Origin: Prauserella shujinwangii
Lineage (GTDB): Bacteria; Actinomycetota; Actinomycetes; Mycobacteriales; Pseudonocardiaceae
Reading direction: 5' to 3'
Assembly: GCF_003001955.1 (NCBI RefSeq)
Contig: NZ_PVNH01000004.1
Span: 496,001-560,000, forward strand
Length of the DNA stretch: 64,000 nucleotides
The position numbers and the translations under genes were made by a program. The notes below the pieces were generated by a model. The model was not told where the DNA came from. It saw nothing but the letters and a program-made list of their open reading frames with translations, and searched no databases. Shown here one piece after another: positions 1 through 7,449 of the stretch (the first letter of the stretch is position 1; every line of letters starts with the position of its first letter).

Positions 1-961
1 CCGCCGGGGGGAACGTAGCCCTGACCGCGCGATCGGCGGCCCCGCCCGCGGTCATCATGAGCAGCGACCTGTCGTGCTCGCTGGCGCGGGCGTCGGCGAA
101 CTGTGCGGTGGTGGCGGGCATCCTGCCGTCGTTGGTGAACAGCAGGGCGATCGGCCTGCGATCCGTGAGATCGGGAGCGTGGGTGGCGTAGTAGGTGTAC
201 TGGGCCGCGTACTCGCCCGCCGCCAGCGCGTCGGGGAAGTTCATGCCGGTGGTGACGAAGAACAGGTTCGTCGTCGGCATCCGCTCGGCGATCCTGATCG
301 CCGTCTCGAACCGGTTGGCCCCCGCGATCCGCTCGGTCTGGTAGCCCATCGCGGTGATCGCGGACCTGACGCCCGCGGACAGCGATCCGGTGCCGCCGAG
401 CAGGAAGACCTTTCCGCCGGGGGCCAGCACCCGCTGGATCTCGGCCTTCACCTCCGGCAGCAGCCGGTCGGGGCTGTTCAGCAGGAGAGGGCCGTTGACG
501 TACGCGGCCAGCGGGCCGCCGGCCAGCGCGTCCGGGAAGTTGTCACCCCTGGCGAGCACGACGGCGTCGGCCTTCAGCAGCTCCTCCCCGGGCTCGTCGT
601 GGTCCCACCACGTGCCGTAGGAGGTGCAGACAGCGGTGGTGTACCGGTTCTGCCCGGCGTACCGGAACCGCAGTACATCGCCCTCGGCGGAGGACTTGGT
701 GGTGATGCAGCCCTCCGGCCCCGCGGCCATGGTCCGCTGGTCCGGCTTCTGTGCGTTGACCCGCGTGGCGTGCGCATGGATACCAGGCGCCGCGTCGACG
801 CGCTGAGCCTTGCTGAGCTCCGCCCGGTCGGTCTGGTCGGCCTGGTCCGCCGCGGCCGTGCCCCCGGCGAGACCGCCGAGCACGGTGGCGGCGGCCAGCA
901 CGACCGCGCCGAAGGATCTCGCGGAGCGCGTGTGGACGCGCCGCTTGAGTGTGACGTGCAC
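1..961 (-). CDS. Secreted cell-wall-binding repeat 2 protein, 3' end outside the window
   Basis: Reading leftward from a GTG at 961, an AGGAAG ribosome site five bases upstream precedes a basic N-terminus and a hydrophobic Ala/Val/Leu/Gly stretch ending near AAADQ, a secretion signal. The mature part holds the pattern of Pfam CW_binding_2 (PF04122): ADAVVLARGDNFPDALAGGPLA, then KVFLLGGTGSLS, then a second copy NLFFVTTGMNFPDALAAGEYA. The frame is open through base 1, so the C-terminus is missing here. In the family these repeats hold proteins in the Gram-positive wall; the job of this protein is unknown. The long overlapping frames on the other strand are compositional shadows. The family call is firm, the function is not. 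Confidence 0.85.
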   Translation of the reverse strand, partial: MHVTLKRRVHTRSARSFGAVVLAAATVLGGLAGGTAAADQADQTDRAELSKAQRVDAAPGIHAHATRVNAQKPDQRTMAAGPEGCITTKSSAEGDVLRFRYAGQNRYTTAVCTSYGTWWDHDEPGEELLKADAVVLARGDNFPDALAGGPLAAYVNGPLLLNSPDRLLPEVKAEIQRVLAPGGKVFLLGGTGSLSAGVRSAITAMGYQTERIAGANRFETAIRIAERMPTTNLFFVTTGMNFPDALAAGEYAAQYTYYATHAPDLTDRRPIALLFTNDGRMPATTAQFADARASEHDRSLLMMTAGGAADRAVRATFPPA

Positions 962-1818
962 GAAACTTCCTTCCCCAGAACAGAACTTGCGGGCGGCTCG
1001 CACAGCCCCGACCACTCGCCCGCGACGCCGGGGACAGTCTGCACGACAACCCCCCGGGAGACCAGACCTTTCCGGCAAACCGGCATGGGCCGGCGTCGGG
1101 TCGCCGGCCGGTTTCGGGGCGGCGTTGGAGCCCGCGCGAGGGAAGAGCCGTAGTCCGTGCGGTGGTAGGGGACCACAGCGTCGTGCCAGCGCCCACGGCA
1201 TTGCCGGATCGCCGTGATGTGATCGGCAACACGGTGGATAGGCGGCATGTGCGTCCACCGGCCGGAGCCCACCACGCACGGGCAGGTCGGCGCCGTCGGA
1301 TCCGAAGTGGACCGTGATGGGCCGGGGTCAGGTATCGTGACCGCGGCCTCTGCTGCCGAGTGCGGAACGGCCCGGCTCCGAGCATTGCCGGCGCCACAGC
1401 GGAATCGGCCAGCCGGCGCGGGTGCGCGAGGAACAAGCCGTCGCCGCTCGCGAAATCAGCGATGCGCTCGGGGTTTCCACACCTTTCCGGACACGGTGTG
1501 GCGGGATCCGGTGGACAGGGCGGGTCTCCTCTCCGGGCTTGGTTGCCGACGGAAAAGGCCTTGATGCCGGATCGGGCCGTGCCGAAGACGAACTGTCCCC
1601 TCCAGGCTGGGTCATCAAGACGGGAAAACGACACGGCATCGATGTGGAATCGGAATGCTGTCTCCTTCCGTCAGCAGTCGTGCGTCCGTCCGGGGCCGCA
1701 CACCGCTTGACGTGACCGGAGTAGTCGGTGACGCGGGCGCACCACACGAGAGATCGCGGACTGTCTCTTGGTCATGAGCGTCACGGGCGCAGGCCGAGTG
1801 GCCGAAGACGTTCCGAGA
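962..1818. other. Long stretch without a convincing gene
   Basis: About 860 bases separate the wall-binding gene from the tRNA. Short frames exist on both strands (for example 1422-1715 on plus, 1328-1747 on minus), but none has a good ribosome site, a recognisable domain or natural composition. The part at 1030-1130 has several GC-rich inverted segments (around GCCGG) and would be the 5' leader of the wall-binding gene. I looked for the c-di-AMP (ydaO) riboswitch signature common before wall genes and did not find it. A short AREISDALGVST-like stretch near 1430 hints at a decayed DNA-binding gene, but not strongly. Confidence 0.5.
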
Positions 1819-1848
1819 AACCCCTGGTCGACGCCGCGACCAGGGGTT
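1819..1848 (-). terminator. Hairpin downstream of tRNA-Arg
   Basis: AACCCCTGGTCG at 1819-1830 pairs perfectly with CGACCAGGGGTT at 1837-1848, leaving a six-base loop. It lies four bases beyond the 3' end of the minus-strand tRNA, where its terminator is expected. Confidence 0.75.
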
Positions 1849-1851
1849 ACG

Positions 1852-1925
1852 TGCCCCCGGCAGGACTCGAACCTGCGACCTAGAGATTAGAAGGCTCTTG
1901 CTCTATCCAGCTGAGCTACGAGGGC
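1852..1925 (-). tRNA. tRNA-Arg (anticodon UCU)
   Basis: The reverse strand folds into a standard 74-base cloverleaf: acceptor GCCCTCG pairing with CGGGGGC, D-arm GCTC/GAGC, anticodon stem AGAGC/TCTCT around the loop CTTCTAA, and T-arm GCAGG TTCGAGT CCTGC. The anticodon is TCT, reading AGA arginine codons. The discriminator is A and CCA is not encoded. No duplicated 3' fragment shows that this tRNA is used as an integration site; the mobile element nearby uses ssb instead. Confidence 0.96.
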
Positions 1926-2116
1926 CCGCGCTGACCGCTGCTGGTCCCGCGCCTATCCACGGACCAGCTTAGTCACCGCTACCCCCGTGATCGTCGGACG
2001 CCGCGTTTTCGTTTCACCTCGTTCTCACCCGGCTCAGTGGGGTGTGCGTCACACTTCCCGGCCCGGATCTGGGGGCCGCGGGCGTGCCGCCGGCCGGCGG
2101 CACGCCCGCGCCGGGC

Positions 2117-2521
2117 TCAGTCCCAGATCTGGATCGCACGCACCACGAACTGGGCCTGTGGCACGAAAGTTCCTGGCCCGGGGTAGGTGCTGAAGTCTCC
2201 TTCGGTGGCGCAGTGCACGTCCTGGTACACCGTCACGTGCCGGTCGATCCGGTTGGCGAAGGAGTGTCCCTCGGCGCCGTCGGGCAGCGGCACGCACTCA
2301 CCCGGATTGGTGTTACGGAGGTCGAAACGTGTAATCGAACTGTTGTAGAACTCCTCGTTCCACGTGCAGAACTCGCCTTTCGCGCAGGCGAACTCCGGTG
2401 GTTGCCCACCGGCCCCGGCCGGTTCCGCTTGTGCGGCACCGGCTCCGCCCAGCAGGCCGACGGTCGCGAGTAGCAGCACCCGGGAAAGCCGGGATCGGAA
2501 TGCGCGGTCGGTGCGGTACAT
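2117..2521 (-). CDS. Small secreted peptidase inhibitor, family I36-like
   Basis: The 134-residue product starts at an ATG preceded by GGGGGAG. A signal peptide (SRLSRVLLLATVGLLGGAGAAQA) is followed by a mature domain with FACAKGEFCTWNEEFY, then ECVPLP and VHCATEGDF. The paired cysteines, the CxxGxFCxW opening and the length fit the actinobacterial peptidase-inhibitor I36 (SMPI-like) family, secreted metalloprotease inhibitors with a beta/gamma-crystallin-like fold. It is transcribed alone, behind the LacI gene. Inhibitory activity is inferred from the family and the target is not known. Confidence 0.75.
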   Translation of the reverse strand: MYRTDRAFRSRLSRVLLLATVGLLGGAGAAQAEPAGAGGQPPEFACAKGEFCTWNEEFYNSSITRFDLRNTNPGECVPLPDGAEGHSFANRIDRHVTVYQDVHCATEGDFSTYPGPGTFVPQAQFVVRAIQIWD

Positions 2522-2623
2522 GATGCTGATCTCCCCCTCTTCTGGCGATTTCTCGCCGCCGTGGAATGTCGTGGCTCCACGGTGGCGAATCGGGAGGGAA
2601 CTGTCAGCGCGGAATGCGCGAGC

Positions 2624-2659
2624 TGTGGACAACCGGTCCCGGGACGGGGCTTGTCCACA
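2624..2659. promoter_or_regulatory. Inverted pair of DnaA-box sequences
   Basis: TGTGGACAA at 2624-2632 and TTGTCCACA at 2651-2659 are perfect reverse complements, and each matches the actinobacterial DnaA box TTGTCCACA. They lie about 100 bases upstream of the I36 inhibitor start and just beyond the end of the LacI gene, so they may influence the inhibitor promoter or titrate DnaA. No initiator or origin gene is nearby, so this is not read as an origin. Confidence 0.5.
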
Positions 2660-2697
2660 GTTTTCGTGGATGTGGTTGCGCGGGGAAGGACCGGGTG

Positions 2698-3780
2698 CTA
2701 GCCGGGTGCTGGGCCGCTCGACCCGCGCACCACGAGTTCGACGTCGAGCGTCACCGGTGGGGGAGGAGCCTCCCCGGCCAGCAGCCGCAGCGTCAGTTCC
2801 CCGGCCAGCCGTCCCTTGCGTTCGAGGTCCTGCCGGACGGTGGTGAGCGGGGGATCGGCCCAGCGCGCCGGAGGGGTGTCGTCGAACCCGACCACCGAGA
2901 CGTCGCCCGGAACGGCGAGCCCGCGGGAGCGCGCGGCCGTGAGCGCGGCCAGCGCCAGTTCGTCCGACATGCACAGCAGCGCCGTGGGCCTGGGCTCGGC
3001 GTCCAGCAGCGCGCCCGCCGCGGCCACCGCCTGCTCCCGCGCGGTGCCCGACGTCTCCCAGACCGGCACGGTCCGCGCGGAGACTCCCGCGGCCGCCAGC
3101 GTGTCCACGTAGCCGGCGAGCCGCTCCCGGTTGTCGAGGAAGTGGCTGGTGGCCGCCTGCTCGACGGACATCGGCCCGCCCCTCGGCTCGGAGAGGCACT
3201 GCGCCGCGAGAATGGCGAACCGGCGGTGGCCCAGCCCGACGAGGTGCCGTGCGGCGGCTGACGCGCCGCCCCGGTCGTCCGTGCCCACGCGTGCGGAACC
3301 GGGCACGACCGGCTGGTCGATCACCACGAGCGGCAGGCCGCGGTCGCGCACGGCGCGCAGCGCGGGCGCGCCGTCGGCCAGCGAGTACGCGACGGCGAGG
3401 TCGGCCTGCGCGGTGAGCACCCGGTGGGCGGGTGGCCCGCCCGCCTCCCCGCCGGGCAGCAGGAGCAGGGCATGGCCCTCCCTGTCCACCGTGGTGGCGA
3501 GGGCGTCGAGCGTGATCGACAGCGCGGGATCGGAGAACGCCGCCGACACCCCGGTGTCCAGCATGAACGCGACCGCGCCCGACCGTTTGGTCGCCAGGCT
3601 CCTGGCGACGGGGTCCGGCCCGGCGTAGCCGAGCGTGCGGGCCGCACGCAGCACCTCCTCGCGCAGCCGCGCGGACAGCTGGTCGGGCCGGTTGTACGCG
3701 TTCGACACGGTCGCCCGCGACACCCCGACGGCCGCGGCGACGTCGTCCAGGGTCGGCTGGCGCCTGCGCGCGCTGCTCAC
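2698..3780 (-). CDS. LacI-family transcriptional regulator
   Basis: This 360-residue protein opens with a typical LacI helix-turn-helix and hinge (TLDDVAAAVGVSRATVSNAYNRP, residues about 9-31, then ARSLATKRSGAVAFML). A periplasmic-binding-type effector domain follows (SVVGFDDTPPARWADPPLTTVRQDLERKGRLAGELTLRLLAG near the end). It is divergent from the MFS transporter at 3870, with a palindromic operator candidate between them. By family logic it represses that transporter, itself, or both until a small ligand, usually a sugar, binds. The ligand cannot be read from sequence. Confidence 0.92.
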   Translation of the reverse strand: MSSARRRQPTLDDVAAAVGVSRATVSNAYNRPDQLSARLREEVLRAARTLGYAGPDPVARSLATKRSGAVAFMLDTGVSAAFSDPALSITLDALATTVDREGHALLLLPGGEAGGPPAHRVLTAQADLAVAYSLADGAPALRAVRDRGLPLVVIDQPVVPGSARVGTDDRGGASAAARHLVGLGHRRFAILAAQCLSEPRGGPMSVEQAATSHFLDNRERLAGYVDTLAAAGVSARTVPVWETSGTAREQAVAAAGALLDAEPRPTALLCMSDELALAALTAARSRGLAVPGDVSVVGFDDTPPARWADPPLTTVRQDLERKGRLAGELTLRLLAGEAPPPPVTLDVELVVRGSSGPAPG

Positions 3781-3819
3781 CCGAGAAGTCTAGAACCGCG
3801 GAAAACACGTTGCGCCTTC

Positions 3820-3831
3820 TGAAGCGCTTAA
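3820..3831. promoter_or_regulatory. LacI-type operator candidate
   Basis: TGAAGCGCTTAA is a palindrome with one mismatch centred on GCGC, the usual layout of LacI/GalR operators (AAnCGnTT type). It lies 40 bases upstream of both the LacI start (3780) and the MFS start (3870), so one bound dimer could control both directions. Confidence 0.6.
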
Positions 3832-3869
3832 GTCATCCTGGTCCGGTGCCTGGGGAAGGGAGGGGCGGC

Positions 3870-5066
3870 GTGGTGTCGCAGCGGTGGGCCGTGATCCTGG
3901 TGTTCGCGCTGAACGGTGCGGTGCTGGGTTCGTGGGCGCCCCGCACGCCCGCGCTGAGCGAGCAGATCGGCGCCGGACCCGGACTGCTCGGCCTCGCCCT
4001 GCTCGGCGGGAGCGTCGGGATGCTGCTGTCCGCGGCCGTGTCCGGCCGGGTGATCGAGCGGTTCGGCCCGCGTGCCGTCATCGCGGGCTCGGCCATCGCC
4101 ATCGCCGCCGGGCTGCCCGCCCTGGGCGCCGCGCCGTCCCTGCCGTGGTTCACCGCCGCCCTGTTGCTGCTCGGCATGGCCTCGGGTGTGTTCGACGTCG
4201 CGATGAACATCGCGGGCGTGGCGGTGGAGCGCAGGCTGGCGCGGCCGATCATGCCGGTCTTCCACGCCGGGTTCAGCTTCGGCGCGCTCGCCGGTTCCGG
4301 CGCCGCCGCGCTCGCCGCCGCCGGAGGCTGGTCCCCGCTGCTGCACTTCGCCGTCGCCGGGACCGCGGGCATCGCTCTCGTGGCGACCGTCGTGCGGGCC
4401 CTGCCCGGTGTCGCTCCCCGCGACCGGCGGGCCGCGGCGTCGCCGCCGACCGTCAGGGCGGTGCCGATCCGGCGCCCGGCGCTGTGGCTGCTGGCGGCGA
4501 TCGCGCTGTGCTCGGCGGTGGCCGAGGGCGCGAGCTCGGACTGGTCGGCCCTGCTGCTGGTCAGCGAGCAGCACGCCGGAGAGGCCGCCGCCGCGCTGGC
4601 CTACTCCGCGTTCTCGCTCGCCATGGGCTTCGCCCGGCTCGGCGGGTCGTGGGCGCAGCGCAGGCTCGGCCCGGCGCGGCTGCTCGCCGTGGGCGCCGCC
4701 TGCGCGAGTGCGGGTCTGGTGGGCGCCGCCCTGGTCGGTGTCCCCGCGGTCAGCTACGCGGGCTTCGTCCTCGCGGGCGCGGGACTCGCGGCGTCGTTTC
4801 CCGTCGCGCTCAGCCTGGCGGGGGAGGCGGGCAGGCGGGCCGACGGCACCGGGGGCGAGCGGGAGGTCGCGTTCGTCACGGCCATCGCCTACACGGGCTT
4901 CCTCGCCGGTCCGCCCGCCATCGGCGGGATCGCGCATCTGACGTCGCTGTCCGCGTCGTTCGTCGTGGTGGGCGTGGTCGCGGGCGTCATCGCACCCGCC
5001 GCCATCGCCGCCGCCAGGTCACTGGCGCGCGAGCGCGCCGTGGTCGAGCGGAGCGTGGTCCGCTGA
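3870..5066 (+). CDS. MFS transporter
   Basis: The 398-residue integral membrane protein has about 12 hydrophobic segments, beginning WAVILVFALNGAVLGSWAPRTPAL and ending in an Ala/Val-rich pair before SLARERAVVERSVVR. The layout resembles the YbjJ-like branch of the major facilitator superfamily. GTG at 3870 is preferred because GGAAGGGAGG precedes it directly; an upstream TTG at 3810 would place the operator inside the gene. It is divergent from the LacI regulator, which suggests inducible transport of a small solute. The substrate is unknown. Confidence 0.85.
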   Translation: MVSQRWAVILVFALNGAVLGSWAPRTPALSEQIGAGPGLLGLALLGGSVGMLLSAAVSGRVIERFGPRAVIAGSAIAIAAGLPALGAAPSLPWFTAALLLLGMASGVFDVAMNIAGVAVERRLARPIMPVFHAGFSFGALAGSGAAALAAAGGWSPLLHFAVAGTAGIALVATVVRALPGVAPRDRRAAASPPTVRAVPIRRPALWLLAAIALCSAVAEGASSDWSALLLVSEQHAGEAAAALAYSAFSLAMGFARLGGSWAQRRLGPARLLAVGAACASAGLVGAALVGVPAVSYAGFVLAGAGLAASFPVALSLAGEAGRRADGTGGEREVAFVTAIAYTGFLAGPPAIGGIAHLTSLSASFVVVGVVAGVIAPAAIAAARSLARERAVVERSVVR

Positions 5067-5099
5067 CCGCGGTCCCCGCGGGACGCCTACGCTCGTCAC

Positions 5100-7124
5100 G
5101 TGCCCTCCGAAGACTCCGCACCGGCCGGTGTGGCGCGCCGTCCCGCCGGCGCGGCGCCGCTGCTCGCGGTGGCCGTGCCGCTCGCGATGCTCGTGGCGGT
5201 CGCGCTGGCCGCGCTCACGGGTGGTGCCACGTACGTCATCGCGGGACTGACCGATCCCGGCGTCGTGACCCGCTACGGGATCTCCGTCGTCCGGGTCGCC
5301 GCCGACGCCTCCGCCGTGGTCTGCATCGGCTCGCTGCTGCTCGCGGCCTTCCTCGTGCCACCGCAGCGCTCCGGCACGCTGTCCGCCGACGGCTACGCGG
5401 CCGTGCGCACGGCGGGTACCGCGGCCTGGTTCTGGTTCGTCTTCGCGATCGCGTCGGTGTTCTTCACCGCGGCCGACGGCGCGGGCAGGCCGGTGCGCGA
5501 GGTGCTCCAGCCGCGCGTGCTGCTCAACTTCGTGGAGGCCATCGAACAGCCGAAGGCCTGGCTGCTCACCGCGTTCATCGCGATCGGTCTCGCGCTCGGC
5601 TGCCGGCTCGTGCTGTCGTGGGGCTGGACGACGGCCCTGTTCTTCCTCGCCGTCGGCGGGCTGCTGCCGATCGCGGCCACCGGTCACTCCGCCAGCGGCG
5701 GCTCGCACGACCTGGCCACCAACAGCCTCATCTACCACCTGGTCGCCGCCGCGCTGTGGGTCGGCGGACTGGTCGCCCTGCTGGCGCTGGGCAGGCGGCG
5801 CGGTGGCCACCTCACGCTCGCGGCCACCCGGTTCTCCGCGCTCGCCCTCGCCTGCTGGGTCGTCATGGCCGTCTCCGGTGTGATCAACGCCCTCGTCCGG
5901 GTGTCGCCCGAGCGCCTGCTGACCACCGACTACGGGCTGCTCGTCCTCGCGAAGGTGGTCGCGCTGCTGGTGCTCGGCGTGTTCGGCCACCAGCAGCGCA
6001 GGCGGAGCATCCGCGACCTCGTCGACGGCGCGGGCGGGGGCCAGCTGATGCGCCTGGCCGGGGTCGAGGTGCTCGTCATGTTCGTGACGATCGGGATCGC
6101 GACCGCCTTGTCGCGCACCCCGCCGCCGCAGGAGATCTACACCGAGCCGTCCAACACCGAGCTGCTCATCGGGTACGTGCTGCACGGTCCGCCGACCCTG
6201 TGGCGGCTGCTCACCGACTGGCGGTTCGACCTGATCTACGGCACGGCCGCGCTGGCGCTGGCCGGGCTCTACCTGCTCGGGGTCCGGGCGCTGCGGCGCC
6301 GGGGTGACCCCTGGCCCGCGGGACGGACCGTCGCGTGGCTGCTGGGCTGTCTCGTCGTGCTGCTCGCGACATCGTCCGGGCTGGGCCGCTACTCGCCCGC
6401 GATGTTCAGCGTGCACATGGTCAACCACATGCTGCTGTCGATGGTGGCGCCGGTGCTGCTGGTACTCGGTGGCCCCGTGACGCTGGCCCTGCGCGCGCTG
6501 CCGACAGCGGGCAAGGACGCGCCTCCCGGCCCCCGGGAATGGCTGCTCGCCCTCGTGCACTCCCCGGTGGCGCGGCTGCTCACCCACCCGGTGATCGCGC
6601 TCGGCCTGTTCGTCGGGTCCTTCTACGCCCTGTACTTCTCCGGCCTGTTCGACAGCGCGCTGAACTATCACTGGGCGCACCTGGCGATGAACGCGCACTT
6701 CCTGCTCGCCGGGTACGTCTTCTACTGGCCCGTGATCGGGATCGATCCTTCGCCGCGGCGGCTGCCGCCGATCGGCAGGCTGGGGCTGGTGTTCGCGTCG
6801 GTGCCGTTCCACGCGTTCTTCGGCGTGATCCTGATGAACATGCAGACCGTGCTCGGCGGTGCGTTCTATCGCGGGCTCGACCTGCCGTGGACCGGGGACC
6901 TGCTCGCCGACCAGCGGCTCGGCGGCGGGATCGCGTGGGCGGGCGGGGAGCTGCCCGTGATCGTGGTGATGGTGGCGTTGCTGATGCAGTGGGCGCGGGC
7001 CGACGAGCGGGAGGCGCGGCGCAAGGACCGCCGCGAGGCGGCCACCGGCGACCAGGAGCTCGCCGCGTACAACGCGATGCTCAAGCAGATGGCCGAGCAG
7101 GGCGGCGCCAAACACCCCGAGTAG
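5100..7124 (+). CDS. CopD/CtaG fusion: copper resistance and cytochrome oxidase assembly membrane protein
   Basis: This 674-residue polytopic protein joins two families. Residues about 15-345 are CopD-like (GHSASGGSHDLATNSLIYHLVAAALWVGGL, with the HxxxxxxWxGG pattern). Residues about 360-640 are CtaG/caa3-type (SVHMVNHMLLSMVAPVLLVLGGPVTL, NYHWAHLAMNAHFLLAGYVFYWPVIGIDP, VPFHAFFGVILM), with conserved His and Met residues suited to copper. Such fusions are common in Pseudonocardiales and mycobacteria and are thought to handle copper for cytochrome oxidase at the membrane. It starts at GTG 5100 and is the last intact host gene before the mobile element. Confidence 0.88.
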   Translation: MPSEDSAPAGVARRPAGAAPLLAVAVPLAMLVAVALAALTGGATYVIAGLTDPGVVTRYGISVVRVAADASAVVCIGSLLLAAFLVPPQRSGTLSADGYAAVRTAGTAAWFWFVFAIASVFFTAADGAGRPVREVLQPRVLLNFVEAIEQPKAWLLTAFIAIGLALGCRLVLSWGWTTALFFLAVGGLLPIAATGHSASGGSHDLATNSLIYHLVAAALWVGGLVALLALGRRRGGHLTLAATRFSALALACWVVMAVSGVINALVRVSPERLLTTDYGLLVLAKVVALLVLGVFGHQQRRRSIRDLVDGAGGGQLMRLAGVEVLVMFVTIGIATALSRTPPPQEIYTEPSNTELLIGYVLHGPPTLWRLLTDWRFDLIYGTAALALAGLYLLGVRALRRRGDPWPAGRTVAWLLGCLVVLLATSSGLGRYSPAMFSVHMVNHMLLSMVAPVLLVLGGPVTLALRALPTAGKDAPPGPREWLLALVHSPVARLLTHPVIALGLFVGSFYALYFSGLFDSALNYHWAHLAMNAHFLLAGYVFYWPVIGIDPSPRRLPPIGRLGLVFASVPFHAFFGVILMNMQTVLGGAFYRGLDLPWTGDLLADQRLGGGIAWAGGELPVIVVMVALLMQWARADEREARRKDRREAATGDQELAAYNAMLKQMAEQGGAKHPE

Positions 7125-7256
7125 CCCGCGAGTCCCCGCTCGGGACCGCGAGTGCCACGCTCCCGTCTCCGCATGCCGCGCTCCGCGGCGTGCGTCGCGC
7201 GGGCTCTAGCACGGCCCGCCGACAGTTCTCCGGTGACGGCCGCCCACCGGACCGGG

Positions 7257-7284
7257 TTGTGCACAGCAGGGCCGGTTGTCCACA
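7257..7284. promoter_or_regulatory. DnaA-box-like pair upstream of ssb
   Basis: TTGTGCACA (7257-7265) and TTGTCCACA (7276-7284) are direct repeats in the 260-base region before the ssb start codon; the second is a perfect actinobacterial DnaA box. They could tie ssb transcription to replication status. After integration this promoter region faces the integrase gene. Confidence 0.45.
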
Positions 7285-7385
7285 GATTTCCGCCGACGCC
7301 CCCGCCACCGGCCGGACCGGTGCAGCCTTGCGCACAGGGCCCGGTGAGCGAATCGACGAACGAACACAGGCGGAGGGTGAACGCG

Positions 7386-7445
7386 ATGGCTATCGGTGAG
7401 ACGGTGCTGACGGTCGTTAGTAAGCACCTATTGGTGTTACCGTAG
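7386..7445 (+). pseudogene. 5' stub of ssb, cut by the mobile element
   Basis: GGAGG at 7371-7375 precedes ATG 7386 and the codons MAIGETVLTVV, which continue exactly into VLTVVGNVCSD at 35396 across the element. Here the frame instead runs into element DNA and stops after SKHLLVLP, making a 19-residue peptide. It keeps the original ssb promoter and ribosome site, which now drive transcription toward the integrase gene five bases downstream of the stop codon. The join is seen directly; the expression consequence is inferred. Confidence 0.9.
7404..7436. other. attL: core plus one integrase arm
   Basis: The core GTGCTGACGGTCGT (7404-7417) is followed by seven bases and the arm CACCTATTGGTG (7425-7436). 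The host half to the left is ssb codons 1-6. The integrase starts 14 bases beyond the arm, the usual att-int adjacency. Confidence 0.88.
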
Positions 7446-7449
7446 CCGA

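Noticed and set aside
74-1153. Long plus-strand frame opposite the wall-binding gene
   Set aside because: Arg/Gly/Pro-rich with no domain or ribosome site; the opposite strand encodes clear CW_binding_2 repeats.
962-1240. Possible c-di-AMP (ydaO) riboswitch leader
   Set aside because: The region is structured and upstream of a wall protein, but the conserved riboswitch blocks could not be found.
1328-1747. Small frames between the wall-binding gene and the tRNA
   Set aside because: No ribosome sites, family likeness or natural amino-acid composition.
1852-1925. tRNA-Arg as integration site of the mobile element
   Set aside because: No duplicated tRNA 3' end is seen and the real att cores are in ssb.
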